Shown: positions 19,088 to 30,562 of the stretch, piece by piece | Position numbering within the stretch: the stretch's first letter is position 1 | How the letters are laid out: each line of letters starts with the position of its first letter | Assembly: GCA_024195585.1 (NCBI GenBank) | Contig: SWBL01000463.1 | Span: forward strand, 1-30,742 | Direction: 5' to 3' | Origin: Aureobasidium sp. EXF-3400 | Taxonomy: Eukaryota; Ascomycota; Dothideomycetes; Dothideales; Saccotheciaceae | Length of the DNA stretch: 30,742 nucleotides | The notes under the pieces: generated by a model | Told to the model about the DNA's origin: nothing | Database searches by the model: none | Seen by the model: only the letters and a program-made list of their open reading frames with translations | Translations under genes and position numbers: made by a program

Positions 19088-19846
19088 GTCACACAGCAAC
19101 ACGCGAGTTAGAGCAAACGCCGATGTTATAGAGAATTGAGGTAGTAGATGGTTTGTGGACTGCAAGATGAGCCAGACGCTTTCAAAACGTGCAAGTCCTC
19201 GGTCTGCGTGCGGTGAAAGACTGTTGATGAAGTGGATCGGTCGCCACTCACTCAACGCGCTGTTCACCACTATGGGATACCGCCACATCGGGAATGAGTC
19301 TCAATCATATGTACGGTCATCTTAGCAAGTGGATATCTCAAGTCAAACCGTATCAATGAAGATAGCTGACGAGAAAAGATATGGCAGGCGTTCAGTGTTA
19401 ATCGACGACCGTAAGCTGACAAAGTACGTGCTAAGCGATCTTGGCAAACCATTGACGCTTGTCATCAACGTTAGGCCATTTCGGTCACGCAAGCGGATCC
19501 TGCTGCAGACTTGAATGAAACTACAGACCACGAATCTTCCACGATTTGCCTGACCACGAGTGGGTGCTCATGGATGGCTAGATCCTTCGGGATCAGCTCA
19601 GCAGTATTACCCATTCCTGTGAGCCGAGCAATATGCACATGCAGCTACACTGCGATCAAGTAACAATGTCCCCACTCGGGCTATTGATACGACATCCTAC
19701 CTGTGTAGACCCTGAGTGGTTTTCGCTTCTGGGCATGGTACTGTCAAACTGTAAAACAGCGTGGATAGCCGGGACTGGAATAAATCTCATCCCCAACAGA
19801 TCATACGTTTGTTGTATGAGTAACTGTCACGCAAACACCTCACCTC
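19088..19846. promoter_or_regulatory. Divergent promoter of P450 copy 2 and the third P450
   Basis: This 759-bp gap separates two start codons pointing away from each other. TGAGTCT at 19295-19301 is an AP-1-like half site similar to those in the ATP-grasp/transporter promoter. I see no TATA box close to either ATG and no hidden gene. Confidence 0.45.
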
Positions 19847-21631
19847 ATGGATCCACCGAAACCTCCTCTCCTAGGAAACATCCTTGAGACCGCGTTAATC
19901 AATAACGAAACCTTCAACGACTATGCCGAAGTCCGACGAGGATGGACATGGCATCCAAGCTATCTTCCCAGCTTTGCCACGCTACTCCTTCTGAGTGTTT
20001 TAGCAGGATACTTGATAGCAAAGACGATCAACCGCTTTCGTCATCTTGCCGATTACAAAGAACCAAGTATCGCAGCTTATACCCGTCTATGGATCTGCCA
20101 GGTCATTGCATCTGGAAACTCTGCACAGACTTTTGTCGACGTAAACAAGAAGTACGGCTCCATTGCTCGCATCGGTCCCAATCATCTCTTGACTGACGAC
20201 CCTGAATTGGTTCGACGCATTCTCGCGGCTCGTTCTCACTACACTCGAGGACCCTGGTTCGACTCGATTCGTGTTGATCCCGAAATCACGAACATAGTTT
20301 CTGAAAGAGATACTGGCAAACACAACCATCTGCGTCATCAGATGTCCAGTGGATATGGGGGCAAAGAGATTGAAAACCTTGAAAGGGATGTGACCGAGCG
20401 AATCGTCGAGTTTATTCAATGGCTTGATAGCAAATCAGTCACTCACGGTTCGGCGCAAGCTCCAGTGGACTTAGCACGACCGATCCAGTACCTGACGGTT
20501 GATATCATTACGCATCTTTGTTTTGGAAAACCGCTAGGATTTGTTCGGGAGAGCAGAGATCTATTCAGCTTTCTGCAGACTATCCAAACTCAGCTGCCCA
20601 TTGTACAACACTTGTCTGTAATATTAGAACTCAACACGCTGCTCCGGAAGCTGGTCAAGATTCCCATCCTGAAGTCGTGGATTACACCCTCAGCAAAGGA
20701 CAAGTCTGGGATTGGGGTCATCATGGGGGTGAGCTATCACACATCTGCCAAGGAATGATCCAGGCTTCTAATTTGGTCCTAGATATCTCGTAGCGTCATT
20801 GACGAGCGCTACGCTCCAAACGCTGAGCTGAGAAATGATATGCTTGGCTCCTTCAAGAAACACGGCCTGACCGCCGACGATGCCGAGACTGAGATATCCA
20901 TATCACTGTAAGTATTGTCCTATGCTCAAACTTCGGACCATCTTCTGACCTAGAACGATGATAGGGTCGCAGGATCAGACACCACCGCTACTTCCATGCG
21001 AGCAATTTTGCTGATGATCATTTCCAACCCTCGGGTATACAAGAGATTGCAAAAAGAGATCGACGACTATGCCTCCATTGGACAGCTTTCCGATCCAGTG
21101 ACAGACGCAGAAGCTCGTCGATTGCCATATCTCCAAGCATGTATTAAAGAAGGCCTCCGACGGTATCCTCCGATCACACAACTCCGAGAACGAGTAAGCC
21201 CTGCCGAAGGCGATACTTACAGAGGCCGGACGATCCCAGCAGGAACATTTGTCGGGATCAATGCATGGGGACTGCAATTGAACCCGATCTTTGGTAGTGA
21301 TCCGGAAGTGTTTCGCCCAGAGAGATGGATCGAGGCTGATCCAGAGAAGCTCCGAGCTATGAGTCAGGTACAGGAGCTCGTGTTTGGCTACGGGAACACG
21401 AGATGCCTGGGCATACCGATCGCCTTGATGAATCTTAACAAAACGATGGTCGAGGTAAGAAAAATACAGCGCCGACACCCACTTGCAAGACCTGACTTTC
21501 AACTCTAGCTTCTTCGCCGGTACGACCTAGCTCTGGCAGACCCAACACGTCCTTGGAAGAGTCTATGCTATGGTATCTTCTTCCAAAAAGATTTTCGTGT
21601 GCTAGTGTCACACCGGGAAGTCAAGGCGTAA
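19847..21631 (+). CDS. Cytochrome P450, pisatin-demethylase-like type
   Basis: ER-anchored monooxygenase of the broad fungal family often annotated as pisatin demethylase-like. Exons 19847-20728, 20783-20907, 20965-21454 and 21509-21631 give 539 aa. Introns are 54, 57 and 54 nt with GTGAGC, GTAAGT and GTAAGA donors; all lengths are multiples of three, but intron 1 contains an in-frame stop, so splicing is required. The membrane segment is near residues 41-58. The I-helix has the conventional AGSDTT (338-343), the K-helix EGLR (398-401), then FRPERW, and the heme loop FGYGNTRCLGIPIA with Cys483. Unlike the two neighbouring P450s it keeps every canonical catalytic residue. The family demethylates or hydroxylates diverse aromatics and terpenoids, so the substrate cannot be deduced. 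It is convergent with the methyltransferase gene. Confidence 0.92.
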
Positions 21632-21954
21632 TGCCTTGCTTCGCGGCAGCAGGAACTCTTTCGGATTGGGCTGCTGCGAACAGCTGACAGGTGGAGGCTC
21701 TAAGCTTATGATGTGACATGTTACTAGCGATAGATCTACTTTGGTATGCAAGTGTCCTAAGATGGGCTCATGGTTGGCGCTCTCAATAGCGGGTCTCCTT
21801 CACTCAGGTCCTTCAAGCCCCTCAGAGGCGACGAAAACGCTGTATCAGAGAACGGGGACGTCTTTTTCGGCCCGAATCATGGGCCTTGTGATACGGAGTA
21901 CTACGGATTATACTTCCAAGACGCTGAACTGCAACATCTATACGGCTTTCGATT
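21632..21954. other. Convergent intergenic region
   Basis: 323 bp between the 3' ends of the third P450 (+) and the methyltransferase (-). No gene is recognisable; it probably consists of the two 3' UTRs. Confidence 0.5.
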
Positions 21955-23250
21955 TCATGCAAGAGGCTTTCTCACAATCATCAAGTACATGGGAGTGAAC
22001 AAATCCTCCTTGCCACCAGCAACAAGTGCATCGGCTCCCAAGGATAGTTCAGTCGCTGTTTCGGCGGTGCCCGAAGGCGCGAGACGGAAAGCTTCCATGG
22101 AACGCAGAAGACAACCGATGCCCATTCGACCGAGGTTGCTCATGCGAAGGTACCCAAGGAAGTCCATGAAGCTTGACGAGTTTCGCAGGTCGCCAGCCAG
22201 TGGTGCATACCATGGCTTCCTATCCGCTCGCTGAGCGAGATCCTCGTGGTATTCAATGACAAATCCTGCCTTTCTCATGGCATCCAAAGCCTCTTTCTGG
22301 GGAACCATATTGGAGATCCCGTTGCCTCGCTCAATGCCCAGGCGAATGGCCTCGTGGTGTTTGTCGCCCTTCTGGAACTTGTCCGTCATGACCCATTCGT
22401 AAACACCGAAGACACCACCAGGCTTCAGGACACGGAAAACTTGAGAGTAGACACCCTCGAGGGATGGTGCGTGCACAGTCGCTTCAATTGCGTAAGCGGC
22501 ATCGAAGCTGTTTTCCGGGAAGTTGATCTCCTAGATGATGCAACGATGTTGGTCAGTAAATCTGCTCTCGATGTCCAGCTGTCGGGTCACATCAGGGGGC
22601 CTCGACATGTCGCGACGCAACACTCACCATGAAATTGCCCTTGACGAAGGAGACTTTGTCAGACAGACCTTCGCGAGCTGCATGTGCAGTCGCTCTTTCG
22701 ACCTGGTAGGCATTATTGTTCAAGCCCACGACATTGCATCCAGTGAATGTTGCAATCTCCCTGGCCGGTTTGCCAACACCACATCCGACGTCAAGAACAG
22801 TCATAGACTCGTCAATGTTGATTCTGTGAGCAAGATAATGTTCGTGGCGTGCAAGAGCCTGAAGAAGCGTCTCTCCGACGGCGAATCGGCAAAGATGGAA
22901 TGATTGTGCCCATCCTTCTTCGTATAGATCGGTGACGAGGTCATAATAGCTGTTCAGATAGTGAGTTGACCAGGAATCGTGCAACAGTGTAGTAAGAATC
23001 GGACATACTTGTTGACGACGGAAGTGTATTTGCGTTTGCGGTCGTCTCTTGCAGCTTCGTTGTCAAGCGTGTTCCCATCGACTTCCCAATGGCTGACGTA
23101 TTCGCGAGTGACAGTCTTATGAGCTTGGCTGTCCTTCTTCAGCATGGAGAAAAAGGCATTGCGTTCCTCAGAAGATTTGCCGTGCATCAGCTTACGTAGC
23201 ACCGGATCATGAGTGAGTGATTCCTCTGCGTTTGCAGTGATGAGAGGCAT
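21955..23250 (-). CDS. Erg6-like SAM-dependent methyltransferase (sterol 24-C-methyltransferase family)
   Basis: Relatives move a methyl group from SAM to C-24 of a sterol side chain. Exons 23250-23009, 22949-22628 and 22530-21955 (introns 59 and 97 nt) give 379 aa, the normal Erg6 length. The N-terminus has the family's MHGKS motif (22-26). The sterol-binding signature is YYDLVTDLYEEGWAQSFHLCRF (82-103), the SAM loop VLDVGCGVGKPAREI (132-146) and the next strand GLNNNAYQVERA (156-167). Two positions differ from the usual Erg6 consensus: Lys141 where GVGGPAREI has Gly, and Ala161 where NNNDYQ has Asp. This looks like a specialised paralogue rather than the housekeeping enzyme, although the sequence alone cannot prove that a second erg6 exists. 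Possible roles are methylation of a terpenoid or sterol product, or a self-resistant duplicate. Confidence 0.9.
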
Positions 23251-25146
23251 GATGTTTGTTGTTCAGTGTTGTACAGCAGGCTTGACGACTGCAAATCAGG
23301 TGTGGATGAACGGGGACAAGGGAGCAGTCCTGGACACGCTAAAACAACAATTCCGGATGAACTTCTTATTATCAGCTTGCCCGAAAATCAGATCATTCTT
23401 GATGTTTAATGAGACTGCCAAGCAAAGTATCGAGGCTAGCTTCTACTGGATCAGTGCGAGCTAGGGAACAGCGAGCGGTCGTTGACCGTAGCTTGATACT
23501 GGTTGGCGCAACACGACCTTCTTCCGAACCCCTCTGTCCCTAACAACAAAACACCGCTTCGTAGGAGCAGGCCTTGCTTGTGTGGTTGCGTCGCGCCTAC
23601 TCCTAGGTTGTGTGGCAGTCCCATATCGATTGGAGATTTACAAAAGCATAAACATCCATATTCGCGACGTGTCAACCCAAAGCAATGGGTCTATTCTGCC
23701 GGCTGATGTGTTCCTGATGCAGGGGTAGAAGCTATACTTTTGTTACCGTTGGCTTGTGCTTAGACCATATATACACCGATTTTACTCGCAGCAAAGCGCG
23801 CAAAGCGCATGGTCAGAGCTTCGTGTGACGCCACGTCTCATTATATATGTAAGCCACACCCTGACAAGATAGTACGTTGAATTCGTTCTGCATTAGCTCG
23901 TTGATGGCTAGACTACAAGCAGTAAAAACACTCATGGGGAATCGACATTTGTAACCTTTCTTCACCATCAAATTCGTTGAAGCTTCACTGACCCACGATC
24001 ATGCCTCGCTAAGATCGATAAATTGATCGACACGAGGTCAAGCACATAGACCAAAAGTCGGCCCGGTCATCAAGACATCCGCCTACTGTCTCCTCGCCAT
24101 CAGTCATCTTCTTTCTTCCCTCCAGACAGCGATCTAGCATGGTGACATGCACTCAACTAAGTGATGGAAAGGTTCCGCAACGCTGTAGCCTAACACATTA
24201 GAGAAGCCTAATTCCATCGCCAACACGCCCCGGTCCGTCATCCCGCAAACGGAGAAATTTCCGAATCAGGACTAGCTCCTTTTTTCTCCGACCACGTCCT
24301 CTGAACATCTTTGCGGTTTTTTCTGTCCAAGATACGGCGTGGTCTCTATACTGGAATCTCCGAGCGTTCGAGCTCAGATTGCAGTTGTAGTTGGTCACGT
24401 AACGTTGGTAGTAAAGTCGCAAGAGCAGTGATCCAACAAACGTCGGACACTAGCTGCTCATGATCTGGCAGCGATACTAGCGAAGGAGGAGCTTCAACTG
24501 GTTGAGATTACAATTTAGCAGCCATCAGTCATGACAGTGGAGCGGACAGACAGCTCTATGAGTAGTATATTGCATGATACTCTCTTGCCAAGAGTCCGAC
24601 TTGCTTTCCAAAGGTATATATCGGTAGAGGTCCAGATTCTGTTCAAAAACCACTGCTCTGATCACAGGTAGAGACTTTGTTCCGATGTCCGTACAATTTG
24701 CTTTGTCACACGAGGCCGGCCCTAAAGACGGTAGCGATTGCGATAGTAGCAGCATAGATAATCCAACAACCAGCAACTGCGGTCACGTCCAAAATCGCTC
24801 CAGTCCTGCTAGCTCCCCTCTTCCTTCTGTAAGTCAAACGTGAACTTTCCTAACCATGTTTGAGCAGGTGGCGGGTTCCAAATGTGTCTTTGCAAGGTAC
24901 ATGTCGAAACCACCCACAGCACTCATCAACGCGAACCTGGCAGTCAACTCTTGTCTGAGTGCTTATATTCCACGAGCACTAAGCACCTTCCAGATGAACA
25001 AGACTGCAAGAAAGTTAGTGTGAACTACTTTTTCTTGATTCTATCTGCGGACAGCGGGCAAAATACATAAGTACACATGGGGAATTATTCAGTAGGAAAA
25101 GAAGAGGACTCTGCCTCGATATCTCGTCTAGTGTTTCGACAGTATT
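23251..25146. other. Gene-poor gap at the right edge of the cluster
   Basis: About 1.9 kb with no supportable gene. The left end is the promoter of the methyltransferase gene. Short open frames on both strands lack domains. A minus-strand frame near 24690-24830 encodes a hydrophobic stretch but has no start or continuation I can support. This gap probably marks the cluster boundary. Confidence 0.5.
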
Positions 25147-26643
25147 CTAAGGCCAGATGAAGTTCGAGTTTACCAATGCACTACTACTTTTCCCAGATTT
25201 GACTGCTTCTTTGTGATGTTTCGGTTGCCGATATTCTGAAAAAGCAGCGCAAACCTTGTTGGAGTACGGCTCGTCCGACGCGCATTGTAAAATCTCTAGT
25301 GCGGGTGCGATGTTATCGACCAGCCTTGCATCCTTCGATACAGAGGTCCCAACTCCAAAAGAACTAACTGTCATTGTCCTGACATTCTCAAACAGTGGCG
25401 CCTCCAGTTGCAAGAACAGCCATACCGGAAACGAGCCGACAAATTCGATGGAGTCAAGCTTCGGACAGAAACGCGATATCGCTGATAAGACCCATACAGG
25501 GGAGCATTCATGGCCCATGTTGATGGTAAGAATTTCCAGAGAAGCGAGCCCAGAGAACATTGCTTGCGAATTGGTAACGGTAAAGCTTGCATCTGGGAAG
25601 AAGCAACTGCCAATATTCAACGTGGAGAGTCGAGAAAGGGAGCTCAAAGCCGCGAATTGGTATGCTGGAATGCCATTCAGTCCTTGGGCTCCACTGGATA
25701 TCTCCAGCACCTCTAGCTGAGACAACTCTGCGATTTGTTGCAAAGGAAAACAATTTCGTTCCGGCTGGATCTCGATCCTCAGCGTAGTGGTGGAACGAAA
25801 ACACTCAACAGCCCAAGGGATATGCTTAGCAGACAGTCCAAATTTGACAACACTCAGGCGTGGGAAAGGATTTGTGATGCTCTCTGACAAACGTTGAAGA
25901 TCAAGGCCATCGAGGTACCAGAAGCTGCGGCTGTCTTCATCGTCGTCTTTGTCATCACAGTCGAGGATCAAAGTTTCTAGCCTCCCTCCATCAGAGAGAG
26001 CAGCAAGGACATCGTACGTCAGTAATTGCTTGCGTTCAAGAGATTTGTTACTATTTTCGAAGTGAAGGTAGACATTGCAAGGGCGAAGGAGTTCGAAACA
26101 CCGCGCGAGATCTACTGGCGAGATTCCTGTAACAGTGCGGATTGACATGGATATGCTCTTCAGACTGGTGCATCCCAGGGCGATTTTGTCCAGAAGTACT
26201 GTCGTAAGCGCTTTACTCGACAATACCCCGTTCATCAATGTCAACGTCGCTAGACTTGGTCGGAAGTATCTCGACAGCTGGCAATGCTTGAGTGGCTCTT
26301 GACCGTCGACGTTGTTGAGAACAAGGTCCTTCAATCTTGGGAACTGTATCCTGTCAAACATTGAGTGCATGAAAAAGCCTCCTGTGGTCGAAAAGTCGAG
26401 TACAGACACGCTGTAAGCATAATATTGGCGACGCTTTCGCGGGAGTAAAGCTAAGGCTTTGGTGATGGTGCTGTTTGTTCGACAGATAGTCCCAGGATGG
26501 CCCTGCCAAAGCGTGTTGTTGGCAGGATGTGTCCACGTAGTGTGCACTCGCGCGCAACGGGCCAGATCTGCCTCGCAGTTGTCCATGTGTAAATATGAGA
26601 ATACCTCCATCATTATTAAGCACGAGTCCTTGACTGAGGCCAT
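25147..26643 (-). CDS. F-box protein with degenerate leucine-rich repeats
   Basis: Putative substrate adaptor of an SCF ubiquitin ligase. The single exon gives 498 aa from the ATG at 26643; the frame extends upstream without another ATG. Residues about 8-47 resemble an F-box: CLIMMEVFSYLHMDNCEADL, then CARVHTTWTHPANNTLWQ. The rest contains irregular leucine-rich repeats such as LKDLVLNNV, LATLTLMNG, LKSISMSI, LETLILDCDD, LEVLEISSG and LSTLNIGS. This is a common, fast-evolving architecture in fungi, with targets usually unknown. It is separated from the methyltransferase by 1.9 kb and is probably outside the biosynthetic cluster. Confidence 0.85.
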   Translation of the reverse strand: MASVKDSCLIMMEVFSYLHMDNCEADLARCARVHTTWTHPANNTLWQGHPGTICRTNSTITKALALLPRKRRQYYAYSVSVLDFSTTGGFFMHSMFDRIQFPRLKDLVLNNVDGQEPLKHCQLSRYFRPSLATLTLMNGVLSSKALTTVLLDKIALGCTSLKSISMSIRTVTGISPVDLARCFELLRPCNVYLHFENSNKSLERKQLLTYDVLAALSDGGRLETLILDCDDKDDDEDSRSFWYLDGLDLQRLSESITNPFPRLSVVKFGLSAKHIPWAVECFRSTTTLRIEIQPERNCFPLQQIAELSQLEVLEISSGAQGLNGIPAYQFAALSSLSRLSTLNIGSCFFPDASFTVTNSQAMFSGLASLEILTINMGHECSPVWVLSAISRFCPKLDSIEFVGSFPVWLFLQLEAPLFENVRTMTVSSFGVGTSVSKDARLVDNIAPALEILQCASDEPYSNKVCAAFSEYRQPKHHKEAVKSGKSSSALVNSNFIWP

Positions 26644-27415
26644 TGTCGTATTCGTATATGTAACGCACACTCGAGATGGTAGGATACAATCCAGGCCGGT
26701 GGTTTTCTAGACGCTTCTCAAATTGTGTTGGGAGTCGTCATGCTCTCAAGCAAAGCATCAGTCATCAGCAGATTTTCGGTGAGTTTGGTGCGGTGGACAG
26801 TAATTCGGTCTCGCATGCCGCTTCGTGATGCGGTTAATATTCTATGCATTGGCTCGTGAATTCGCGTCCCCACACTTAGTCCACCATCCTTCACTCCACA
26901 ATCTACCGTCTGGTTACTTGATCGGTTCTACATACATCGCACAGAAAGCACGTGATATAGCGTGAGATTGCTGACAAGATGATTGACCGACAGAGAGGTC
27001 GTGAAAGCTTGGAACCTGCTGCTCAGAATGAACATCTGGATTACTCGTGCTTATACGTAGGAGCAAAGTGTCACCATAGCGAATCATGAATGGCATAAAC
27101 GAGTAGGATATTGACAGATTCCATTGATCTCAAATGGAATGTTTCACTCAAGTGGTATGGAATAGGACTATCGATCTGTGTAGATCATTTCGCCAATCTA
27201 CCAGCTCGTATGCCCTATGTTGCTGCCAGTGGAAGCTGATATGATAGCAAACTTATTAGTCAGATCTAGTTTTGAAGGTAAACTCCCGAGCTCGGATCTG
27301 AGCATCCGGGCAGGGTGGCACCAAGAGAAAACATTCCTATAGCAGCAATGACGCCGGAATTGGAGTTGGTATCGTTGCGCTGGATGGTTGGCATAGGGTG
27401 AAACTCCAGCTAGAA
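26644..27415. other. Gene-poor stretch
   Basis: 772 bp with the promoter of the F-box gene and, on its right, possibly the unrecognisable 3' part of the flavoprotein relic. No intact gene. Confidence 0.45.
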
Positions 27416-27718
27416 TCAGTGGCATGGTATGGTAGACGTGAAGCTGAACTTGGAGAACGCGCTTGGGGAGGCGGGACCGATTCCATTTATGCAGAGATTC
27501 GTGTAGTTGAGGACTCTGTCAAAAGTGTCATAGTCTCCTCTCCTCTCGAGAAGGTAGACATATTGTAAGGAAGCCCGGATCCCGCCGCCTGGTAAAGAAG
27601 CTGTTCCGCCGACGTCTTCAGATTTTCCGAACAGGATGGTGTTGACAAGAAGTTTGTGGCAGCGAAGTGCAGCGGCCAAGCCGGCTCCGCCTGAGTCTAC
27701 GATTAGCACGTTAGTATT
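27416..27718 (-). pseudogene. N-terminal relic of a 3-ketosteroid-dehydrogenase-like FAD protein
   Basis: About 100 codons on the minus strand read as the start of an FAD-binding_2 / KstD-like enzyme. NVLIVDSGGAGLAAAL corresponds to the dinucleotide-binding loop, with the first Gly of GxGxxG changed to Asp. VGGTASLPGGGI corresponds to the VGGTSxxSGGGI flavin segment, and the relic ends near NGIGPASP. The intact family has about 550 residues. Here the frame stops at 27416, there is no ATG at the expected place, and I cannot follow the rest of the protein in any frame. It is a dead fragment. Intact relatives introduce a 1,2 double bond into 3-ketosteroids or reduce fumarate-like substrates. Confidence 0.7.
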
Positions 27719-30562
27719 CTTGACAAACCCTTCGCCAATGACTCTCAGACGGATAAAATTCGAATCTGTGCCGCAATAATCATTGTATCTGGGGACGGCA
27801 GCGCGATGATAGACGATCAAGTGAGACTGCGGCAGCGACGTTGACTCAAAATCCTTTCAGACTGACACCACGAAGCGACGACATGATCTTGGTCAGCCAG
27901 ATCAGCTGAGTGACGATTGAGCTGGAGAGGGAGGGACGTATTGCGAAGCTCCAAAACGAATGATGAGAAAGATTTGCTGGAAAGATGCTCTGTGCGCCTT
28001 TGTGCAGAACTACTTGACGCCAAACCCTCTCGTGAGCTGTAGAAGTATAAGATTGATGATTATACCGCGCTCGTAACCTTCCGTCTGGGCTTAGGTACCC
28101 TTGGCAGCTGTGCCTCGGCTAAACCAAATAGATCGCATTCAATCTACCATGAACTCGGTCGCAATATACGGGAGTCGTGCCGCGTAAAGGTTTCACTATA
28201 GATGCGAGGTATGGTGGCCTTATTATGGAGCAATGCATCGGTCCTGTTGATGACACAGGCGTGGATCCTGAACAGTAGGTGTTCGCAACGGGCGAAAAGT
28301 ATGGATGCCGCCGGCAACGAAGCTGTTGGCTTCAGCACGTCCGTAACAACCTTATTAGCGCCAGTCGCTTACGATCGCACGGCTCAATCGTTGCGATAAG
28401 AGCCATGTTACTAACAAATATGGGCTGGGTGGAGAAGCTCCGGTGCTCTTTCCGAAGGCTCCACTCCCGTCATCACTCGCCTTCATAATCACACTTATAC
28501 GCTGTATAGAGACTGCGTTAAGTTCGCCATTCCTCCGACAGCACCTCACGCTGTTGGCGAAGCTATACCCTTAGCTTAGAGCAGCCAACAAAGTCAAGAG
28601 TAATCTGGTCAAAGAGCGACTCGACAAGGCCAAGGAAATCGTTTCCACCAACATCCCGTACCTGATACAACTATCGAAAAGATACATTGGCTAAGCGGTA
28701 CAGCCTCTGCCATGAGTAGCACTTTGCGACACCAATGTTCTCAGTCATATCATTTCAGAAGGGACTGATGTTTTCAGTATCTGATTGGCTGAATTATGAG
28801 TGATGGAGCGCACGTCCTTGTCCTTCATGCGCATTCCCTGATTAGCTGCTGGACCTAGGCAGCCCGAGCGGAATTTCTTCTCCGTTGTCGGCCAAGTCGC
28901 CTTGGCAGTCAGGTCCAAAAGAACCATGGGACTCTTTGCTTTGACTCACATGGAGTTGCAAATGATCCTGGACGTCTATATCCATATAGATCGTTCAGTC
29001 ATTGACAGTTTCACATTGCGGCCGACTCTCACTAATCAAACACCAGTTTAAGACACGAAGACGAGAGAGATCGCACTGCTTAAGTGTCACGGCTGCTTTG
29101 CCAAACAAAGCAAAGCTCATGGACTTGACCGTCAAGCCAGACCATACTTAAGAAAAACTTGCTAATAACATCATACGCGTTTACAAAGCGCGTACTTGTC
29201 CCGCTGATTCTAGACCTAATTTGCTACACGCTAACAATGTTAGAAATGTTAAGAGGCTTGTTGCTTAGAAAATCGCAATATGTGCCCGTATATATTTTGG
29301 AACAATTGGAACAAATTTATTGATACCGTATACACATCTTTTGGTGCAAAGGAGCTTATTTGACCCACTTATAGATTTGAAGAAAGAACCCAACGGTTAC
29401 TGGAGTTGTTACATGCTGCAACCAATTTGCAAAATGCTACGTTGTACTATTGCACTAGTCTACAATTCCATGTCTTAATGATACCGACAGTGGCTAGAGA
29501 ATAGTACGTCAATCGTGGACCAACAAATCCCGCATTATCTTGCAATAAGTGTAAGCGGCTAAACCGACTGGTGTTGACTTGTATGGCAGCGTAAGCGAGT
29601 CCCTGCGGGGATTGTCGATGTCTCGAGGACAACTTATTGGTCAGTTTGTCAAACGGTACGAGCACGAGACGAAGCGGGAGAAGAAGTGCGACGCAGGTAA
29701 AGATGGCGAGGCGAGATTCGAACTAGATTAATCAATGCCAAGCTAGTTGAAAGGAGGACAATGAGGTGACGGCAAGGTAAAGTTCTCGAGTCTTAAACCG
29801 AGGAACCGATTATAAAGCGCAAGACAGTCCGTGACGAGCAGCTGCACTGACTGGGGGCTACGCTGGTGAAGGAGATCTGTCGGCCAGGTCTGCCACGCAC
29901 CGAGGACAGCACACACGCAGCCAGGCGTCGCCAGTACAGATGAATTGCGCTTGCCGTGGTCTCTCGGAAAGATCGAACGAAGGATGGAGTAAGGTAATAA
30001 GATCGGGAATTGCGATGAATAGGTGTGCAATGTAGTGAGTGCAATGAACGCGTCGTTTTGGCGTCGTGTATGGATGGCTCTAGTATATACTCGTCTCCGG
30101 AGTTCGCCGAAAAAAGCCCACAGACTTTGACACTGAGTCAGACTGAATTGGGACACCCGCTACCATCGCGCACGCCTATAACATCCACATATGTCTCGTT
30201 GGTCTCGAACCTGCGCAGCTATACGCCAATCACATTAATTTATCTCAAGCGGTGCCTTGCTCGCACGCGTGAGTGGAGCGGCGCTTTACAACTGTGGATT
30301 CCCCCATGTGCTGCCGATGCTGTTTCTGAAGCATCTAGCACGATGCTTACTGCCTTGACGGCATTCAACTGTACCTCTTGCCGTTATCTGGGTGCCACGC
30401 ACTCAGCCTGACTGTGTTAAGTATCCTGTCAATTCGATAGAAAGAAAAAAGATCCGAACAAGATATCTACGAACAGTGAATGTTATTTCTCCGGTTTTGA
30501 GTTTGAATTGCTAATTTCATGCAAAAAGGTTTGTAACCTATATGGATGTTACGTTTTGCTCA
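27719..30562. other. Gene-poor right flank
   Basis: About 2.8 kb without an intact gene. A 41-codon plus-strand open stretch at 28153-28278 reads like protein (GFTIDARYGGLIMEQCIGPV) but I do not recognise it. Another at about 28590-28690 also looks protein-like. AT-rich sequence occurs around 29150-29400. These look like remains of decayed genes or transposons. Confidence 0.45.

Noticed and set aside
29700..29750. Possible tRNA suggested by GATTCGAA
   Set aside because: The flanking bases do not form a T stem or acceptor stem on either strand.
29743..30411. Opposed open frames of about 130 codons near the right end
   Set aside because: They overlap on opposite strands, have no recognisable domain, and the plus-strand frame has no convincing ATG start.
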